Source: Streptomyces wedmorensis
GTDB taxonomy: Bacteria > Actinomycetota > Actinomycetes > Streptomycetales > Streptomycetaceae
Reading direction: 5' to 3'
DNA: 64,000 nt
Assembly (NCBI RefSeq): GCF_000716445.1
Contig: NZ_JNWK01000013.1
Location: forward strand, 1 to 64,000
Position 1 is the stretch's first letter; every line of letters starts with the position of its first letter. Made by a program: the position numbers and the translations under genes. Of this stretch, positions 1 through 8,126 are shown one piece after another. The notes beneath the pieces are model-generated. The model was not told where the DNA came from. It saw only the letters and a list, made by a program, of their open reading frames with translations, and did no database searches.

Positions 1-53
1 TCCCGCCTGACGGCAACACCGACGACACGGCGCTGGTCGTCCTGCGCCTGTGA
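1..53 (+). CDS. 3' end of a PP2C/SpoIIE-type protein phosphatase gene (partial)
   Basis: Only the last 16 codons are in the window. They end DDTALVVLRL and then TGA. A closing D-D-x-x-(L/V)-(L/V)-V-L-R motif is typical of the final strand of SpoIIE/PP2C-type serine phosphatases, which in Streptomyces are abundant as sensor-phosphatases acting on anti-sigma-factor antagonists. The domain architecture upstream is not visible. The call rests on this short motif only, so the family is likely but not secure. Confidence 0.5.
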   Translation, partial: PPDGNTDDTALVVLRL

Positions 54-65
54 CCCGCACCGACG

Positions 66-140
66 GACCTGAAGGAGTTCGAGACGGGGCAGAGCACCGT
101 CGCGGAGTTCCAGCGGGCCAAGGAGAAGATTCTCCACTGA
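66..140 (+). pseudogene. SHOCT-like C-terminal fragment without a start codon
   Basis: Directly after the phosphatase stop, and in the same frame, the DNA reads as 24 residues beginning DLKEFETGQSTVAEFQRAKE and ending with TGA at 138-140. The pattern L-K-x-(L/F)-x-x-G-x-(I/S)-(T/V)-x-x-E-F-x-x-A-K-x-K-(L/I)-L is that of the SHOCT domain, a short C-terminal oligomerisation helix. There is no start codon or ribosome-binding site between the two stops. It is therefore either a relic or a readthrough tail. This is an inference from a short match. Confidence 0.3.
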
Positions 141-232
141 ACCCGCTCACACGGTGCCTCGCCGCCGGCTCCGGGCGGCGCGGCACCCGGGCAAGGGCAT
201 GCGCCCAGGCCCCGTGGATCGGATGCGACGGA

Positions 233-1747
233 TCACTCACCCGGGGGTGGGGTGCTGGTGCGGCCGGTGCCGGTCGGCGATGCGTGGGAGGGCGCCGGTC
301 CCGTGTCGAGGAACTCCCGGATGGCGAAGCCGACCAGGACCACGACGACGATCCAGATCACCACCGCCGCGGTCGGGTAGCTCCACGTCGCGAGGACGAC
401 GGCCGCCACGGCGAGAATCGCGGCCCCGATCCACCGCTTGTACCGGTTCACGAAGTGGCCGACCGGCCCGAGACGGAGCCCGTGCGCCGTCGAGACCTCG
501 CGAAGCCCGCCGATCGCCGACGCGCAGGCGGTGCGGATCGCGACGGCGACCCTCGACGGGCCGATCAGGAACGCTCCGACGGCCGTCACGAGTGCCGTCA
601 CACCGACGGCGCGGATGCTCGCGCGCAGGAAACGGATCAGGGCGTCGTAGATCGAGCCGGCGGCGGCCTGGGACGCTCCCGGTGGCAGATGGTCGAGGTA
701 GAAGGACCGGAAGACCGTCAGGACGACGCCCAGGAGGAGCATGGCGACGGCCACCCCGGCCGCCGCGCCGATCAGGCCGCGCCGCCGGTTCACGGCGGTG
801 AACACGCCGGCGGCGGCGACCAGCACGGCGATGATCGGCAGCCAGGTGCCCATGATCTGCAGGATCCGGAAGTAGGTCTTGACCTTGCCGACGTCCTTCG
901 AGGCGAACACCACGAAGTTGGTGTGCACCTCAGGGATCTTCGCCGCGGGTCCGAAGCCGGAGCTCACCAGCTCGTCCTTCACCTTGGCGACGAACGGCCC
1001 GATGTCGATGGCGACCTGGTTGTTCTCCAGCGAGACCGCGCCGCCGCCCTTGCCGGTCAGCGCCTTGTCGAGCGAGGAGTGCACCGCCCGGTTGGCGTCG
1101 ACCCACAGGGTGGCGAACTGGTCGCTGGTCACCACCTTGTTCACGGTGCTGCTGACCAGCTGGGTGAGGCCGCTGGTGATCGGGCCGGTCAGGTCTCCGA
1201 TCAGCTTGCCGAGCCGGGGCGGCGCACCCTGCTCGGTGGCGGCCTGGGAGAGCTGGTCCACCACGGCCTTCACGTCGATGTGGGACAGGACCTCCGAGGT
1301 GACCCGGCTGGTGACCGCGGCCTGGACATCGGGGTCGCTCGCCAGCGGCGCGACCGTCGCGACGTACCGGTCGGTGTCGCCGACGATCGAGTCGGTCCAC
1401 ACCGCGACGACCGCGAGCAGCGCCAGCACGGAGGAGATGACGATCAGGACGACCGAGCCGGACGTCCGAAGAAGGTGGTGACGTGCCCGGGGCGGTGGCT
1501 TCGATGCCTCGAGTGCGGCGAGCCGCTGCCGCAGCTCGTCGAGCTCGGTGCGGTCGCCTGCGGTGAGTGGGGGCTCGGGTGCGGCGTGCGGGGGCCGGCC
1601 GGTTCCAGGCGGTTCGCCGTCGGGCCGGCCCTGCTGCGGGCTGTTGTCGCCCGTCGGATCGGAAGCCGGATCGGGCTTGCCGCTCGGCATGGCATCTCCC
1701 TGCGTCGGGTCCTCTGACAGAGGCGGGGGCGACGGTCGCACTGACAT
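233..1747 (-). CDS. Integral membrane protein with large extracytoplasmic helical domain
   Basis: The protein has about 504 residues. Residues 1-64 are Pro/Gly-rich and disordered, 65-82 look like a short coiled coil (ELDELRQRLAALE), and a first membrane helix lies near 98-117. Then comes a long predicted outside segment beginning DTDRYVATVAPLASDPDVQ, followed by several hydrophobic helices and a double-spanning C-terminus. Such proteins are common in Streptomyces and have no assigned function. The ATG at 1747 has GGAG eight bases upstream. An ATG at 1690 with an AGGGAG site five bases upstream is an equally good start and would remove 19 disordered residues. The gene stands alone and is followed downstream by the phosphatase tail. 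Confidence 0.8.
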   Translation of the reverse strand: MSVRPSPPPLSEDPTQGDAMPSGKPDPASDPTGDNSPQQGRPDGEPPGTGRPPHAAPEPPLTAGDRTELDELRQRLAALEASKPPPRARHHLLRTSGSVVLIVISSVLALLAVVAVWTDSIVGDTDRYVATVAPLASDPDVQAAVTSRVTSEVLSHIDVKAVVDQLSQAATEQGAPPRLGKLIGDLTGPITSGLTQLVSSTVNKVVTSDQFATLWVDANRAVHSSLDKALTGKGGGAVSLENNQVAIDIGPFVAKVKDELVSSGFGPAAKIPEVHTNFVVFASKDVGKVKTYFRILQIMGTWLPIIAVLVAAAGVFTAVNRRRGLIGAAAGVAVAMLLLGVVLTVFRSFYLDHLPPGASQAAAGSIYDALIRFLRASIRAVGVTALVTAVGAFLIGPSRVAVAIRTACASAIGGLREVSTAHGLRLGPVGHFVNRYKRWIGAAILAVAAVVLATWSYPTAAVVIWIVVVVLVGFAIREFLDTGPAPSHASPTGTGRTSTPPPGE

Positions 1748-1927
1748 CGCACCCGCTCCAGGAGATACCGTGAGTGACACCAGTGCCACCGCTTGTGCTC
1801 GCCCGGGTGAACCCGCCCTCCGCCCGCTGCGGCCGCCGACCACCGCCCGGAATCGGACAGGAGGCGGCGGCCGGGCGCGTGTGGAGGACCGCTGTGGGTC
1901 GCGCCGGTCCGGGAGCGGGGACGACTG

Positions 1928-2437
1928 TCAGCCGAGTTCGCTCGCGGCTTCCCGGACGGCCTTGTCGATGTCCTTGGAGCTGACGTCGAGCTGCTTGGCG
2001 ATCTCCTTCTCCGCCTTCAGCCCGGCCTTCTCCACGGCCTGCGCCAGGGTGCTCTCGCCGACGATGACGAGAGCGGCCTGCCCGGCGTCGATGAGCTCTC
2101 CGAACTCCTTCACGTCCGCCCGCGACATGCCGCGCCACAGGTGACCGCTCACCCCGCCGACGGCCGCGCCCACGGCGGCGGTGCCGATGATCGCGGGAGG
2201 GAAGAGCAGGCCGATGAACGCGCCGACGGCCGCGCCGCCCCACGCCCCGTGCCGGGTGGCCATCTCGTCCTTGTTCACGTGCACCTTGCCACTGTCGTCC
2301 TTCGTGACCACCGACGCGTCGTAGGTGCCGACCGCGCCGACCGCGTGGAGGTCCTTGACGATGTCGTAGTCGGCCCTGGCCGCGGCCTCGCTGGGGTAGG
2401 TGCCGATGTAGATGAACACTGCTTCGGGCTTCGCCAC
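1928..2437 (-). CDS. DUF1269 family protein with glycine-zipper membrane hairpin
   Basis: The product has about 169 residues. The N-terminus carries a ferredoxin-like strand pattern (AVFIYIGTYPSEAAARADYD). A Gly/Ala-rich hydrophobic hairpin follows (GAWGGAAVGAFIGLLFPPAI and on), and the C-terminus is an acidic helical region ending KEIAKQLDVSSKDIDKAVRE. This layout is that of DUF1269 proteins, which are linked in Actinobacteria with general stress; no biochemical activity is established. I chose the GTG at 2437 (VAKPEAVF) because AGGA precedes it closely. A GTG at 2461 would add eight residues but lacks a ribosome-binding site. Confidence 0.8.
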   Translation of the reverse strand: MAKPEAVFIYIGTYPSEAAARADYDIVKDLHAVGAVGTYDASVVTKDDSGKVHVNKDEMATRHGAWGGAAVGAFIGLLFPPAIIGTAAVGAAVGGVSGHLWRGMSRADVKEFGELIDAGQAALVIVGESTLAQAVEKAGLKAEKEIAKQLDVSSKDIDKAVREAASELG

Positions 2438-2884
2438 TGTTCCTGTCCTGTCTGTCCTCACCGCGCCCGGAGGTACGCGGCGACGAGGGATGAGGCCACA
2501 CCACGAAGCCGCCGGCCGCCGTAGTTGCGGCGGTGCGAGGGCGTGCGGTCCTCACGTGTGAGGCCAGCTTGCGCACCGGCGACCGGCCCGGCATCCGGGA
2601 GACGGCCCGGGGCGCCGGGCGACGACCAAGGGTTGATCGCAGACCGCCACCGGGGCAGGGGTATCCGTCTCGGCTCTCCGGTCCGCTTTCGCGTCCTTGG
2701 TGGTCCGGCGACGGAGTGAACGGCGTCCGACGCGCACCGCGTGGCAGCAGCCGGCTCGGGCAGCGGTTGACGGGCCGGGTGCAAGCTCCGGCCCTCAGGT
2801 GTTGCTGTTGCGGCAGGACACGCCCCGCGCGCATGATCCGCTCGCCTCCGCCGTCTCCCGCCTCCTGGCTGCCAGACTGCGGCC
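2438..2884. other. Intergenic region, no recognisable gene
   Basis: This 447-base divergent region separates the DUF1269 gene (minus strand) from the TMEM175-like gene (plus strand). Open frames cross it on both strands, but their translations are Arg/Pro/Ala-rich without family resemblance and they lack ribosome-binding sites. It presumably holds the two divergent promoters. I could not pick convincing -35/-10 pairs. Confidence 0.5.
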
Positions 2885-3565
2885 ATGAGCGAGGAAGAGG
2901 TCAGGGAGGACCGGACCCGGCGTCAGCTGCGCACCTCCCGGATGGAGGCGTTCAGCGACGGGGTCTTCACCATCGCGGGCACGCTGCTCGTCATCGAACT
3001 CGCCGTCCCTCCCGGCTCCACGCACCTGTGGGACGCGGTCGTCGAACAGTGGCCCTCCTACCTGGGCTACCTGGTCAGCTTCGCCACCATCGGGGCGATC
3101 TGGCTGGCCCACTCGGTGATCACCGAATACCTCGACCACGCGAGCCTGTGGCTGATGCGCGTGAATCTGATCCTGATGCTCACCGTCGCCTTCCTGCCCT
3201 TCCCGACCAAGCTGCTGGCGGAGTACGTCCGGGAGAGCGAGTCGGAACGCGTCGCCGCCACCCTCTACGGCGTCAACCTCCTGCTGACCTCCGCGCTGCT
3301 CTACCTCTTCTGGCGGTACGCCGTCCGCCACGGACTCGTCCGCGACGACGCGGCCGAATCGGACGTGCAGGTCCTGACCCGGCGCCTCCGACCCGGCCTC
3401 GCCGCCTACGTCGCGCTGATCGTCCTCGGCCTCTTCGTCCCCGTCGCCGCGGTGGTGGGCTACCTGGCGATCGCCGTGTACTACCTCGTACCCCTCGGAC
3501 GGGCCAGGCGCCAACGCCGCATCCGCCAGGCGATGGCGCCACACCGGGACCAAGGCCAGAAGTGA
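2885..3565 (+). CDS. TMEM175 family potassium channel-like protein (DUF1211)
   Basis: The 226-residue protein begins with a basic tail and then the hallmark helix-1 motif RMEAFSDGVFTIAGTLLVIE, which matches the R-x-x-x-F-S-D signature of bacterial TMEM175 channels. About six hydrophobic helices follow, the usual number for a bacterial single-repeat subunit that assembles as a tetramer. In this family the helix-1 signature lines the K+-selective pore; that assignment is family knowledge. The CPA1 antiporter follows 124 bases downstream on the same strand, so both may serve monovalent cation balance. The start is the first ATG; the ribosome-binding site is weak. Confidence 0.85.
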   Translation: MSEEEVREDRTRRQLRTSRMEAFSDGVFTIAGTLLVIELAVPPGSTHLWDAVVEQWPSYLGYLVSFATIGAIWLAHSVITEYLDHASLWLMRVNLILMLTVAFLPFPTKLLAEYVRESESERVAATLYGVNLLLTSALLYLFWRYAVRHGLVRDDAAESDVQVLTRRLRPGLAAYVALIVLGLFVPVAAVVGYLAIAVYYLVPLGRARRQRRIRQAMAPHRDQGQK

Positions 3566-3689
3566 CCGGCCGGCCACGCGGGGCTCGCCCCGAGACCTCG
3601 ACCGCGTCCGACCTGCGACCCGGCCGGCCGGCCACCAGCCCACGCGCTCCGGCCGGGCATCGCGTCAGCAAGCAGTCGGAGGTGGCACG

Positions 3690-4970
3690 ATGACGGCGTG
3701 GGACCTGGCGATCGTCACCGGTCTGGTCTTCGCCTGGGGGATGCTCTCGGCGCGACTGGAACGCTTCGACATGACCGCGCCCATCGTGTTCACCGCGGCC
3801 GGCGTCCTGCTCACCCACGGCCCGCTGACACCGCTCGGGATCACCCCCAGCCCGGAACTGGTGAAACTCCTGGCCGAGGCGACCCTCGCCATGGTGCTGT
3901 TCTCCGACGCCTCCCGGGTCGGACTGCGCCAGCTGCGCCCCGACCTGGGACTGTGCCTGCGGCTGCTCCTCCTCGGACTGCCGCTGTCCATCGCCCTCGG
4001 CACCGTGACCGCCTTCATCCTGCCCGGGGTGGGCGTCACCTGGCTCGCCCTGCTCGTCGGCGCCGCGCTCGCTCCCACCGACGCCGCCCTGGGCGCGGCG
4101 GTCATGGTCAACCCGTCCGTCCCGGCCAGGATCAGACGGCTCCTCAACATCGAGAGCGGACTCAACGACGGAATCGCGACCCCCGTCGTGCTGATCGGCA
4201 TCGCGGGGGCGTCCACCGCCGAACACATCGGCGACACCGGACCCGGCAAGGCCGTGGCCGAACTCGCCCTTGGCCTGCTGATCGGCATCGCCGTCGGCGC
4301 GGGCGGCGGTCGGCTCATCAAACTGGGCCGGGACCGGGGCTGGGTCGCCGACGGCTTCGCCGGAGCCGCCGTCCTCGGCCTTGCCCTGTGCTGCTACACC
4401 ACCTCCGTCGCACTGGACGGCAACGGGTTCATCGCGGCGTTCACCGGCGGCCTGGCCTTCACCGCCGCGGGCGGCCCCGCGGCCAAGCTCGTTCCCTTCC
4501 TTGAAGAGACCGGCGCACTGCTCTCCCTGCTCGTGTGGCTGCTCTTCGGCGTGATCGCCGTGGTACCGGCCATGGAGGCCCTGACCTGGCAGACCGCGCT
4601 GTACGCGGTACTCAGCCTGACAGCGGTCCGGATACTGCCGGTGACGGTCGCCCTCGCCGGCACCCGCCTCGGCCGGCCCGCCGTCCTGTTCGTCGGCTGG
4701 TTCGGACCACGCGGCCTGGCTTCCGTCGTCTTCGCACTCCTCGCCCTCGAAGACCTCAGCGGGCCCGCAGCCCGGCCCGCGACCACCGTCATCGCCTTCA
4801 CCGTGCTGCTCAGCGTCCTCGCCCACGGCCTCACCGCGGACCCCCTGGCCAAACGCTACGGCTCCCGCCTTGCCCCACCACAGGAAGTTCCGGCACCGGC
4901 CGCGCCGGCCGACATCCCCGAACGACGCCTCATCCGCCGCACCCCGACACACCACCGACCCAAGGCGTAG
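3690..4970 (+). CDS. CPA1 family Na+(K+)/H+ antiporter
   Basis: The 426-residue protein is hydrophobic throughout with about 11-13 membrane helices. Visible CPA1 landmarks are APTDAALGAAVM (unwound-helix region) and NIESGLNDGIATPVV, which contains the paired Asn-Asp (ND) at the ion-binding site, plus WFGPRGLASVVFALL towards the C-terminus. It would exchange Na+ or K+ for protons across the cytoplasmic membrane. The start has a strong site, GGAGG nine bases before ATG. The C-terminal tail of about 35 residues is basic and Pro-rich. The transported cation cannot be read from the sequence. Confidence 0.9.
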   Translation: MTAWDLAIVTGLVFAWGMLSARLERFDMTAPIVFTAAGVLLTHGPLTPLGITPSPELVKLLAEATLAMVLFSDASRVGLRQLRPDLGLCLRLLLLGLPLSIALGTVTAFILPGVGVTWLALLVGAALAPTDAALGAAVMVNPSVPARIRRLLNIESGLNDGIATPVVLIGIAGASTAEHIGDTGPGKAVAELALGLLIGIAVGAGGGRLIKLGRDRGWVADGFAGAAVLGLALCCYTTSVALDGNGFIAAFTGGLAFTAAGGPAAKLVPFLEETGALLSLLVWLLFGVIAVVPAMEALTWQTALYAVLSLTAVRILPVTVALAGTRLGRPAVLFVGWFGPRGLASVVFALLALEDLSGPAARPATTVIAFTVLLSVLAHGLTADPLAKRYGSRLAPPQEVPAPAAPADIPERRLIRRTPTHHRPKA

Positions 4971-5238
4971 GCACCTCTGCTCCTCCCTGTGCCGACGGGT
5001 GGTTCGTGCGGGCGTTGTACACGCCGACCGCTTCTCTGGCCCGGCGGTGAGCCGGTTCTGATCACGCGCAGTGCGGAGTGGGCGGTCCACGCAGAAGTGC
5101 TGACGGTGTCGACTTGGACCGTGAGCTCTTTCCGAGCCGGCGATGCTGACCGCGAGCCGGACATGTCTGCACAACGACGAAGCTTCTGGTAGACGGGTTC
5201 TCGACCAAGATCACCCGTGTCTGCCAGGAGCTTCGCGT
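4971..5238. other. Intergenic region, nothing recognised
   Basis: These 268 bases follow the antiporter and precede the transposase relic. The translated text in the frame leading into the relic shows stops and no family resemblance, so it may be scrambled remains of the same insertion sequence. No RNA gene or clear terminator was seen. Confidence 0.4.
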
Positions 5239-5535
5239 GACGGCACCTTGCTGCCGATCGACCGCATCGCCGCCGACACCCCCTATTGCTCCGGGAAGCA
5301 CAAGCGCCACGGCATGAACGTGCAGGTCCTCACCGATCCGTTCGGACGGCTGCTCTGGGTCTCGCCGGCTCTGCCCGGCTCGACCCACGACCTGACCGCC
5401 GCGCGACACCACGGCGACACCACCCACGCCAAGATCCTTCCCCAAGCTCTCGGCTTCGCTCGAGCAGGGGAGGCCCCATCCTCGGCGAGCAGGCCGTGGC
5501 CACCCTCAAGGGCTGGCGCCTCTCATGGTCTAGCT
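5239..5535 (+). pseudogene. DDE (DDE_Tnp_4, IS5-group) transposase relic
   Basis: The frame starting at 5239 gives DGTLLPIDRIAADTPYCSGK, followed by KHKRHGMNVQVLTDPFGRLL and SPALPGSTHDLTAAR. This is the central catalytic-domain text of Streptomyces DDE_Tnp_4 transposases. The match then degenerates and resumes in another frame as GEQAVATLKGWRL, the C-terminal region. The N-terminal third, much of the C-terminal half and the terminal repeats are missing, so the element is dead. Relics of the same transposase family recur near 44.8-45.2 kb. Confidence 0.75.
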
Positions 5536-5591
5536 CGAAATGAGGGAGGCATGCGGCGTCTTGTTTCAGCTCCGTGAGCGAGGGGTGCGCG

Positions 5592-6149
5592 ATGGCGTCG
5601 GTGCTGGGAATGCTGGAGGAGCGGGAGGCGGCTGCCCGTGTGCGGGTGGAAGGGTTGCGGGTGGAAGGGGTGCAGGTGGAAGGGCTGCGGGAGGAAGTCG
5701 CCCGGTTGGCCGGCGTGTTGGAGGCTGCGGAGATCGAGATGGACCGGCGGGTGATCGCGCGGGAAGAGCTGGTCGAGGCCCTGGCAGCCTCGGCTGCCGA
5801 GACCACCGCCGTGACCGAGCCCGCGGAGAAGCAGGAAACCGCGCCTGCGCCGGTGCTGGGCTCGATCGCGCCACCCTGGCGCGAAGGATTGCCCGTGACG
5901 GTGCTTGCGCCGGACCACCAGCGGATTTTGGGCGTGCTGGACGAGCGGCAGCCGGCGGGCAAAGGACCGCTGAAGGCCAGGGAAATCGCGGTGGATCTGG
6001 GTCTGGGGACGACGGCGGCGAAGGTCGAGGGCGTGCGCTCGAAGGCCAGGCGTCTGGCGGAGCGCGGGTGGCTCCTGCAGGAGACGTCGGGGATGTTCAG
6101 TGCCGGCCGGCGGCCCGTGGCCGTGCCAGGCGCCGCCCCATCCGCGTGA
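5592..6149 (+). CDS. Hypothetical coiled-coil / winged-helix-like protein
   Basis: The product has 185 residues. Residues 1-60 form a charged helix with a repeated heptad-like unit (VRVEGLRVEGVQVEGLREEV), followed by helical and linker text. Residues 105-170 (ILGVLDERQPAGKGPLKARE through KARRLAERGWL) look like a winged helix in which a DNA-recognition helix would be AREIAVDLGLGTTAAKV. Proteins of this type sit beside insertion sequences in Streptomyces, but their function is unknown to me. ATG 5592 is chosen because GAGGGG lies six bases upstream; a GTG at 5574 lacks one. Its last 18 codons overlap, tail to tail, the end of the adjacent transposase reading frame. Confidence 0.6.
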   Translation: MASVLGMLEEREAAARVRVEGLRVEGVQVEGLREEVARLAGVLEAAEIEMDRRVIAREELVEALAASAAETTAVTEPAEKQETAPAPVLGSIAPPWREGLPVTVLAPDHQRILGVLDERQPAGKGPLKAREIAVDLGLGTTAAKVEGVRSKARRLAERGWLLQETSGMFSAGRRPVAVPGAAPSA

Positions 6150-7031
6150 CCATCGACCACCGGATCATCGCCTCACTGCTGGCTGGCAACGTCTCGTAGT
6201 CCCGGGCCAGCCGGCGCGAATGCTTCAACCACGCGAACGTGCGCTCCACCACCCAGCGTCTCGGAAGCACCACGAATCCCTCCATGGCGTCGGTACGTTT
6301 GACGATCTCCAGGGTGAGGGCGAGTTTGTGGTGGCACCGGTCGATGAGGGAGCCGGTGTAGCCGCCGTCGGCCCATACGAGGGTGATGTCGCGGTGCAGG
6401 CGACGCAGCCGCGAAAGCAGGCCCGCCGCGGCGTCCCGGTCGCCGATGTTCGCGGCGGTGACGGCGACGGCCAGGAGCAGGCGAGGGTGTCGGTCACGAT
6501 GTGCCGCTTGCGGCCCGGCACCTTCTTCCCGCCGTCGTAGCCGCGCGAGGCGGCCGGCACCGTCGCGGCGGCCCGCACCGACTGCGCGTCGATGATGCCC
6601 GCGCTCGGTTCCGCCTCGCGGCCCTCGCGCTCACGGACCTTCCCGCGCAGCCGGTCGTGGAACTCGGCGATCAGCCCGTGCTCGCGCCGGCGGCGGAAGA
6701 ACGCGTAGACCCGGGCCCATGTGGGGAAGTCCGCGGGCATCGCCCGCCAGGAGATCCCGCCCGCGACCAGGTAGCGGATCGCGTCCAGCATCTGCCGGTG
6801 GCAGTGGCCCTCGGGCTGCCCGCCCCGGCCCTGAAGCCAGGCCGGCACCGGAAACAACGGCCGGATGGCAGCCCATTCCGCGTCCGTCATGTCCGAGGGA
6901 TGCCGGCGTTCCCGGTCCAGTTGATCGGCCGCGTTGCCGTACGGGTGAGCGAGGCAGTCGCACGACGCGGCGGAGGAGTCGAACTCGGTGGGCGCGGGCG
7001 CGTACAGCGACGGCAACAGGGCCTCCCGGCA
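6097..7031 (-). pseudogene. IS5 family transposase, single-base frameshift
   Basis: The N-terminal frame reads LTERCREALLPSLYAPAPTE onward, with DMTDAEWAAIRPLFPVPAWL and the catalytic stretch GIIDAQSVRAAATVPAASRG, through to KRHIVTDTLA near 6490. There one base is missing relative to the expected HIVTD-x-LGLLLAVAV. The protein continues in the next frame as LLLAVAVTAANIGDRDAAAG, VWADGGYTGSLIDRC and RWVVERTFAWLKHSRRLARD, ending at 6097. With the shift repaired it is essentially a full-length IS5-type DDE transposase. The natural N-terminus appears to be the CTG at 7031 where relatives use GTG. A programmed frameshift is possible, but no slippery run is visible at the junction. Confidence 0.85.
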
Positions 7032-7262
7032 TCGCTCGGTCAGATTCGCACCCCCGAGCTACCGAGAGGCCCTGCCTTCATGCTCGTACGGCCGGAAGAT
7101 CACCCGACCAGGAACCCTGTTCGGCCTGCACGTTCCGGTGATCGGTTGAGACACGGCTTCTGAGGCTGATCGCAGTGCCGGGTCGCGCTCTGCTCTGGCC
7201 GGATTCCGGAGATTTGGGGACAGCTGCCCGAACTCGCGACTCGTTGTAGGGCGTGGAAGCAG
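7032..7262. other. Sequence between IS5 relic and integrase relic; nothing recognised
   Basis: These 231 bases include the probable outer end of the IS5 element. No gene, RNA or repeat could be supported. A terminal inverted repeat for the element could not be assigned with confidence. Confidence 0.3.
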
Positions 7263-7291
7263 CCCTTGACCTGCAAAAACGCAGGCAGGGA
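7263..7291 (+). repeat. Hairpin shared with a second copy at 45790-45820
   Basis: The bases CCCTTGACCTGC and GCAGGCAGGG flank a six-base A-rich loop and can pair through CCTGC/GCAGG and CCCT/AGGG. Nearly the same text, with the same flanking GCC and AGCC, occurs at 45790-45820. Both copies lie a short way upstream of an integrase relic in the same orientation. It may be a terminator or recombination-associated site of the ancestral element. Confidence 0.6.
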
Positions 7292-7362
7292 GCCTATGTC
7301 CAGGAGTAGCTCGATGATGCGAACGATATTCAAGTCCAAGATCCGACTATGCGGCCGGCTGG

Positions 7363-7485
7363 CATGTCGACAGTTCGATCAATGTGCGTATCGTCCCGCG
7401 GCTGGGATCGCGGAAGCTGAACTCGGTCACACTGATGGTGGTCGAGCGGTTCCTGGGCGGGATGGAGAGCGACGGGGTCGGCTGA
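7363..7485 (+). pseudogene. Tyrosine-type integrase relic, N-terminal domain fragment (copy A)
   Basis: Read from 7363 the frame gives HVDSSINVRIVPRLGSRKLN and then SVTLMVVERFLGGMESDGVG before a TGA at 7483. This is part of the SAM-like core-binding domain found near the N-terminus of actinobacterial site-specific recombinases. The catalytic domain is absent. It closely parallels the text of copy B at 45826-46182. Both are relics in the same orientation. Confidence 0.8.
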
Positions 7486-7502
7486 GGAAACCTGTCGAGG
7501 AC

Positions 7503-8027
7503 TCACCCGCCGGAGAGGTGTTCCTGACCCGCAGGACGGCAGAGGTACCTCAGGACGCCACTGCCATCGATCGGCATCACGCCGTACTTGCCTGTCTCCA
7601 TGTACCGCAGGGCGACCGTCTCGATGAGGTTGCTGTGGTGCGCCTGGGCGAGGTTCCGGGTTTCGGCGACGTCCTGGTCGACGGGGTAGAGCTCCCAGCG
7701 GTGGGCGTCGAGGTCATCGAGGCCCGCCATGGCGATCGGGGCGCCGAACGGTCTCCCGGCCTCGGCGAAGTCGAAGTCGAAGTCGGGGTCGGGCCAGGGG
7801 CAGACCGCTCGCCATCCGTCGTGGTCGATCGCCCCGTGTCCGAACATCTCGTAGTGCTGGGTGCGGTGTCGGGTCGGCGCGGTGCCGTCGTCGAAGGTGC
7901 GCGCCATGTCGATGATGTGCGCGAGCTGGTCGCGGACCTCACCGCGAGCACGGATGGCTTCCGGCCAGTGGACGACGAAGGGGTCGCTGACGGGGGAGCC
8001 ACTGGTCTTGTGTAATAGATGTTTCAT
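7503..8027 (-). pseudogene. Arylsulfatase 3' remnant with internal deletion
   Basis: The frame from the ATG at 8027 yields DPFVVHWPEAIRARGEVRDQ, then LAHIIDM joined directly to ARTFDDGTAPTRHRTQHYEM, then DHDGWRAVCPWPDP and HRWELYPVDQDVAETRNLAQ. These are landmarks of the C-terminal third of streptomycete arylsulfatases (alkaline-phosphatase-like sulfatase fold). The catalytic Cys/Ser-x-Pro-x-Arg region is missing, as is the segment normally found between HIIDM and the FDDGT motif. It is therefore a truncated and internally deleted gene. Mobile-element debris lies immediately downstream of its 3' end, at higher minus-strand distance from aspA. Confidence 0.8.
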
Positions 8028-8126
8028 TCGCTGCTTGTGTGTTCTGTATGTAATGAGAGATACTTCGGTGGCGGTCGCTGTAGGGCGGCCATACATGATG
8101 TCGAGTTCGTACGGAGGTGCGCGCCG

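Noticed and set aside
50..1717. Long plus-strand open frame of 555 codons
   Set aside because: It is Arg/Asp/Gly-rich low-complexity text antisense to a convincing membrane protein gene; long shadow frames are expected at this GC content.
930..2834. Long minus-strand open frame of 634 codons
   Set aside because: It crosses the intergenic region and runs out of frame through both the DUF1269 and membrane-protein genes; the translation has no domain-like pattern.
8019..8126. Longer N-terminus of aspartase starting at 8019
   Set aside because: The extra 36 residues lack homology-like text and overlap the arylsulfatase remnant; ATG 8127 has a good GGAGG site.
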